This document shows positions 5,939-6,158 of a stretch of DNA of 6,158 bases, one piece after another (within the stretch, counting starts at the first letter, position 1; every line of letters begins with the position of its first letter). Both the position numbers and the translations under genes were made by a program. The notes under the pieces were generated by a model. It had not been told where the DNA came from, did no database searches, and saw only the letters and a list, made by a program, of their open reading frames with translations. Source of the DNA: JBKHJA01 sp046538375 (GTDB lineage Bacteria; Acidobacteriota; Aminicenantia; Aminicenantales; Aminicenantaceae); NCBI GenBank assembly GCA_046538375.1, contig JBKHJA010000122.1, positions 1-6,158 on the forward strand, written 5' to 3'.

Positions 5939-5944
5939 TAACAC

Positions 5945-6158
5945 TCAACTCAACCGCTCCTCTAATTCCTGAGCCAGAAGATGCAGCAAAAAAAGATGAA
6001 CCTCCTGAATCCGAGGCGTGCTTGTGGAGGGAACATCCAGAATATAATGGGGTAAAGCGGCCATCTTTCCTCCCCCCTCTCCAGTAAAGGCCACCGTTAA
6101 CAGTCCTTTCTCCCTGCCTGTGGTTACAGCCTCTATCACGTTCTGAGAACTCCCGCTG
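5945..6158 (-). CDS. gmhA: C-terminal part of a SIS-domain sedoheptulose-7-phosphate isomerase (partial)
   Basis: The frame runs off the right edge, so only the last 70 residues and the TGA stop (5945-5947) are visible. The in-frame GTG at 6137-6139 is not the start, because the upstream codons read SGSSQN and complete the SIS sugar-phosphate motif SGSSQNVIEAVTTGREKG. This is followed by LLTVAFTGEGGGKMAALPHY and the GmhA C-terminal signature TPRIQEVHLFLLHLL. The Gln of RIQ and the second His of VHLFLLH correspond to catalytic Q172 and H180 of E. coli GmhA as I recall them. GmhA is cytoplasmic and makes D-glycero-D-manno-heptose 7-phosphate for the ADP-heptose pathway to LPS core or S-layer glycans. 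DiaA-like SIS proteins also carry RIQE, but lack the GGKMA / PSxxTPRIQE combination seen here. The gene converges on pckA with only 6 nt between stop codons and is probably unrelated to it functionally. Confidence 0.8.
   Translation of the reverse strand, partial: SGSSQNVIEAVTTGREKGLLTVAFTGEGGGKMAALPHYILDVPSTSTPRIQEVHLFLLHLLAQELEERLS

Noticed and set aside
6137..6139. GTG as the start of a 64-aa gene on the − strand
   Set aside because: The upstream codons to the window edge are open and complete the SIS motif SGSSQN, so this is an internal Val of a longer, truncated gene.

Overview
The window holds three collinear + strand genes (303-5938), a partial − strand gene entering from the right edge (5945-6158), and a gene-free stretch at the left (1-299). 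It looks like bacterial chromosome: a strong AAGGAGGT Shine-Dalgarno sequence, a TATAAT box, tightly packed genes and moderate GC by eye. The partial gene encodes a GmhA-type sedoheptulose-7-phosphate isomerase, a step in ADP-heptose/LPS-core synthesis, which hints at a diderm (Gram-negative-type) cell. The proteins are divergent enough that I cannot name a phylum; an uncultured anaerobic lineage would fit, but that is a guess.

Layout. Positions 1-299 contain no convincing gene. Positions 18-144 are GC-rich and carry four successive hairpins. An AT-rich patch with a promoter-like -10 box, an inverted repeat and a strong ribosome binding site follows, directly before the first gene. Gene 1 (303-1706) is a flotillin/SPFH membrane scaffold protein. 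Gene 2 (1732-4074) is an unusual fusion: a complete class I PLP aminotransferase of the aspartate aminotransferase type, followed by about 350 residues of the HPr kinase/PEP carboxykinase P-loop fold whose nucleotide motifs are degenerate. Gene 3 (4106-5938) is a divergent ATP-type phosphoenolpyruvate carboxykinase that keeps most recognisable catalytic residues. The spacings of 25 and 31 nt without a visible terminator support one operon. The operon ends only 6 nt from the converging gmhA-like gene.

Working together. The aminotransferase domain would turn aspartate into oxaloacetate, and PEP carboxykinase would turn oxaloacetate plus ATP into PEP, giving a short amino-acid-to-gluconeogenesis route. 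The second, degenerate PEPCK/HPrK-like module fused to the aminotransferase could be a regulatory, scaffolding or pseudo-enzyme partner of the true PEPCK next door; flotillin could anchor the assembly at the membrane. The enzyme families are read from sequence motifs. The complex, channeling and membrane anchoring are inference. The fusion and the paired PEPCK-fold proteins are the most interesting part of the window.
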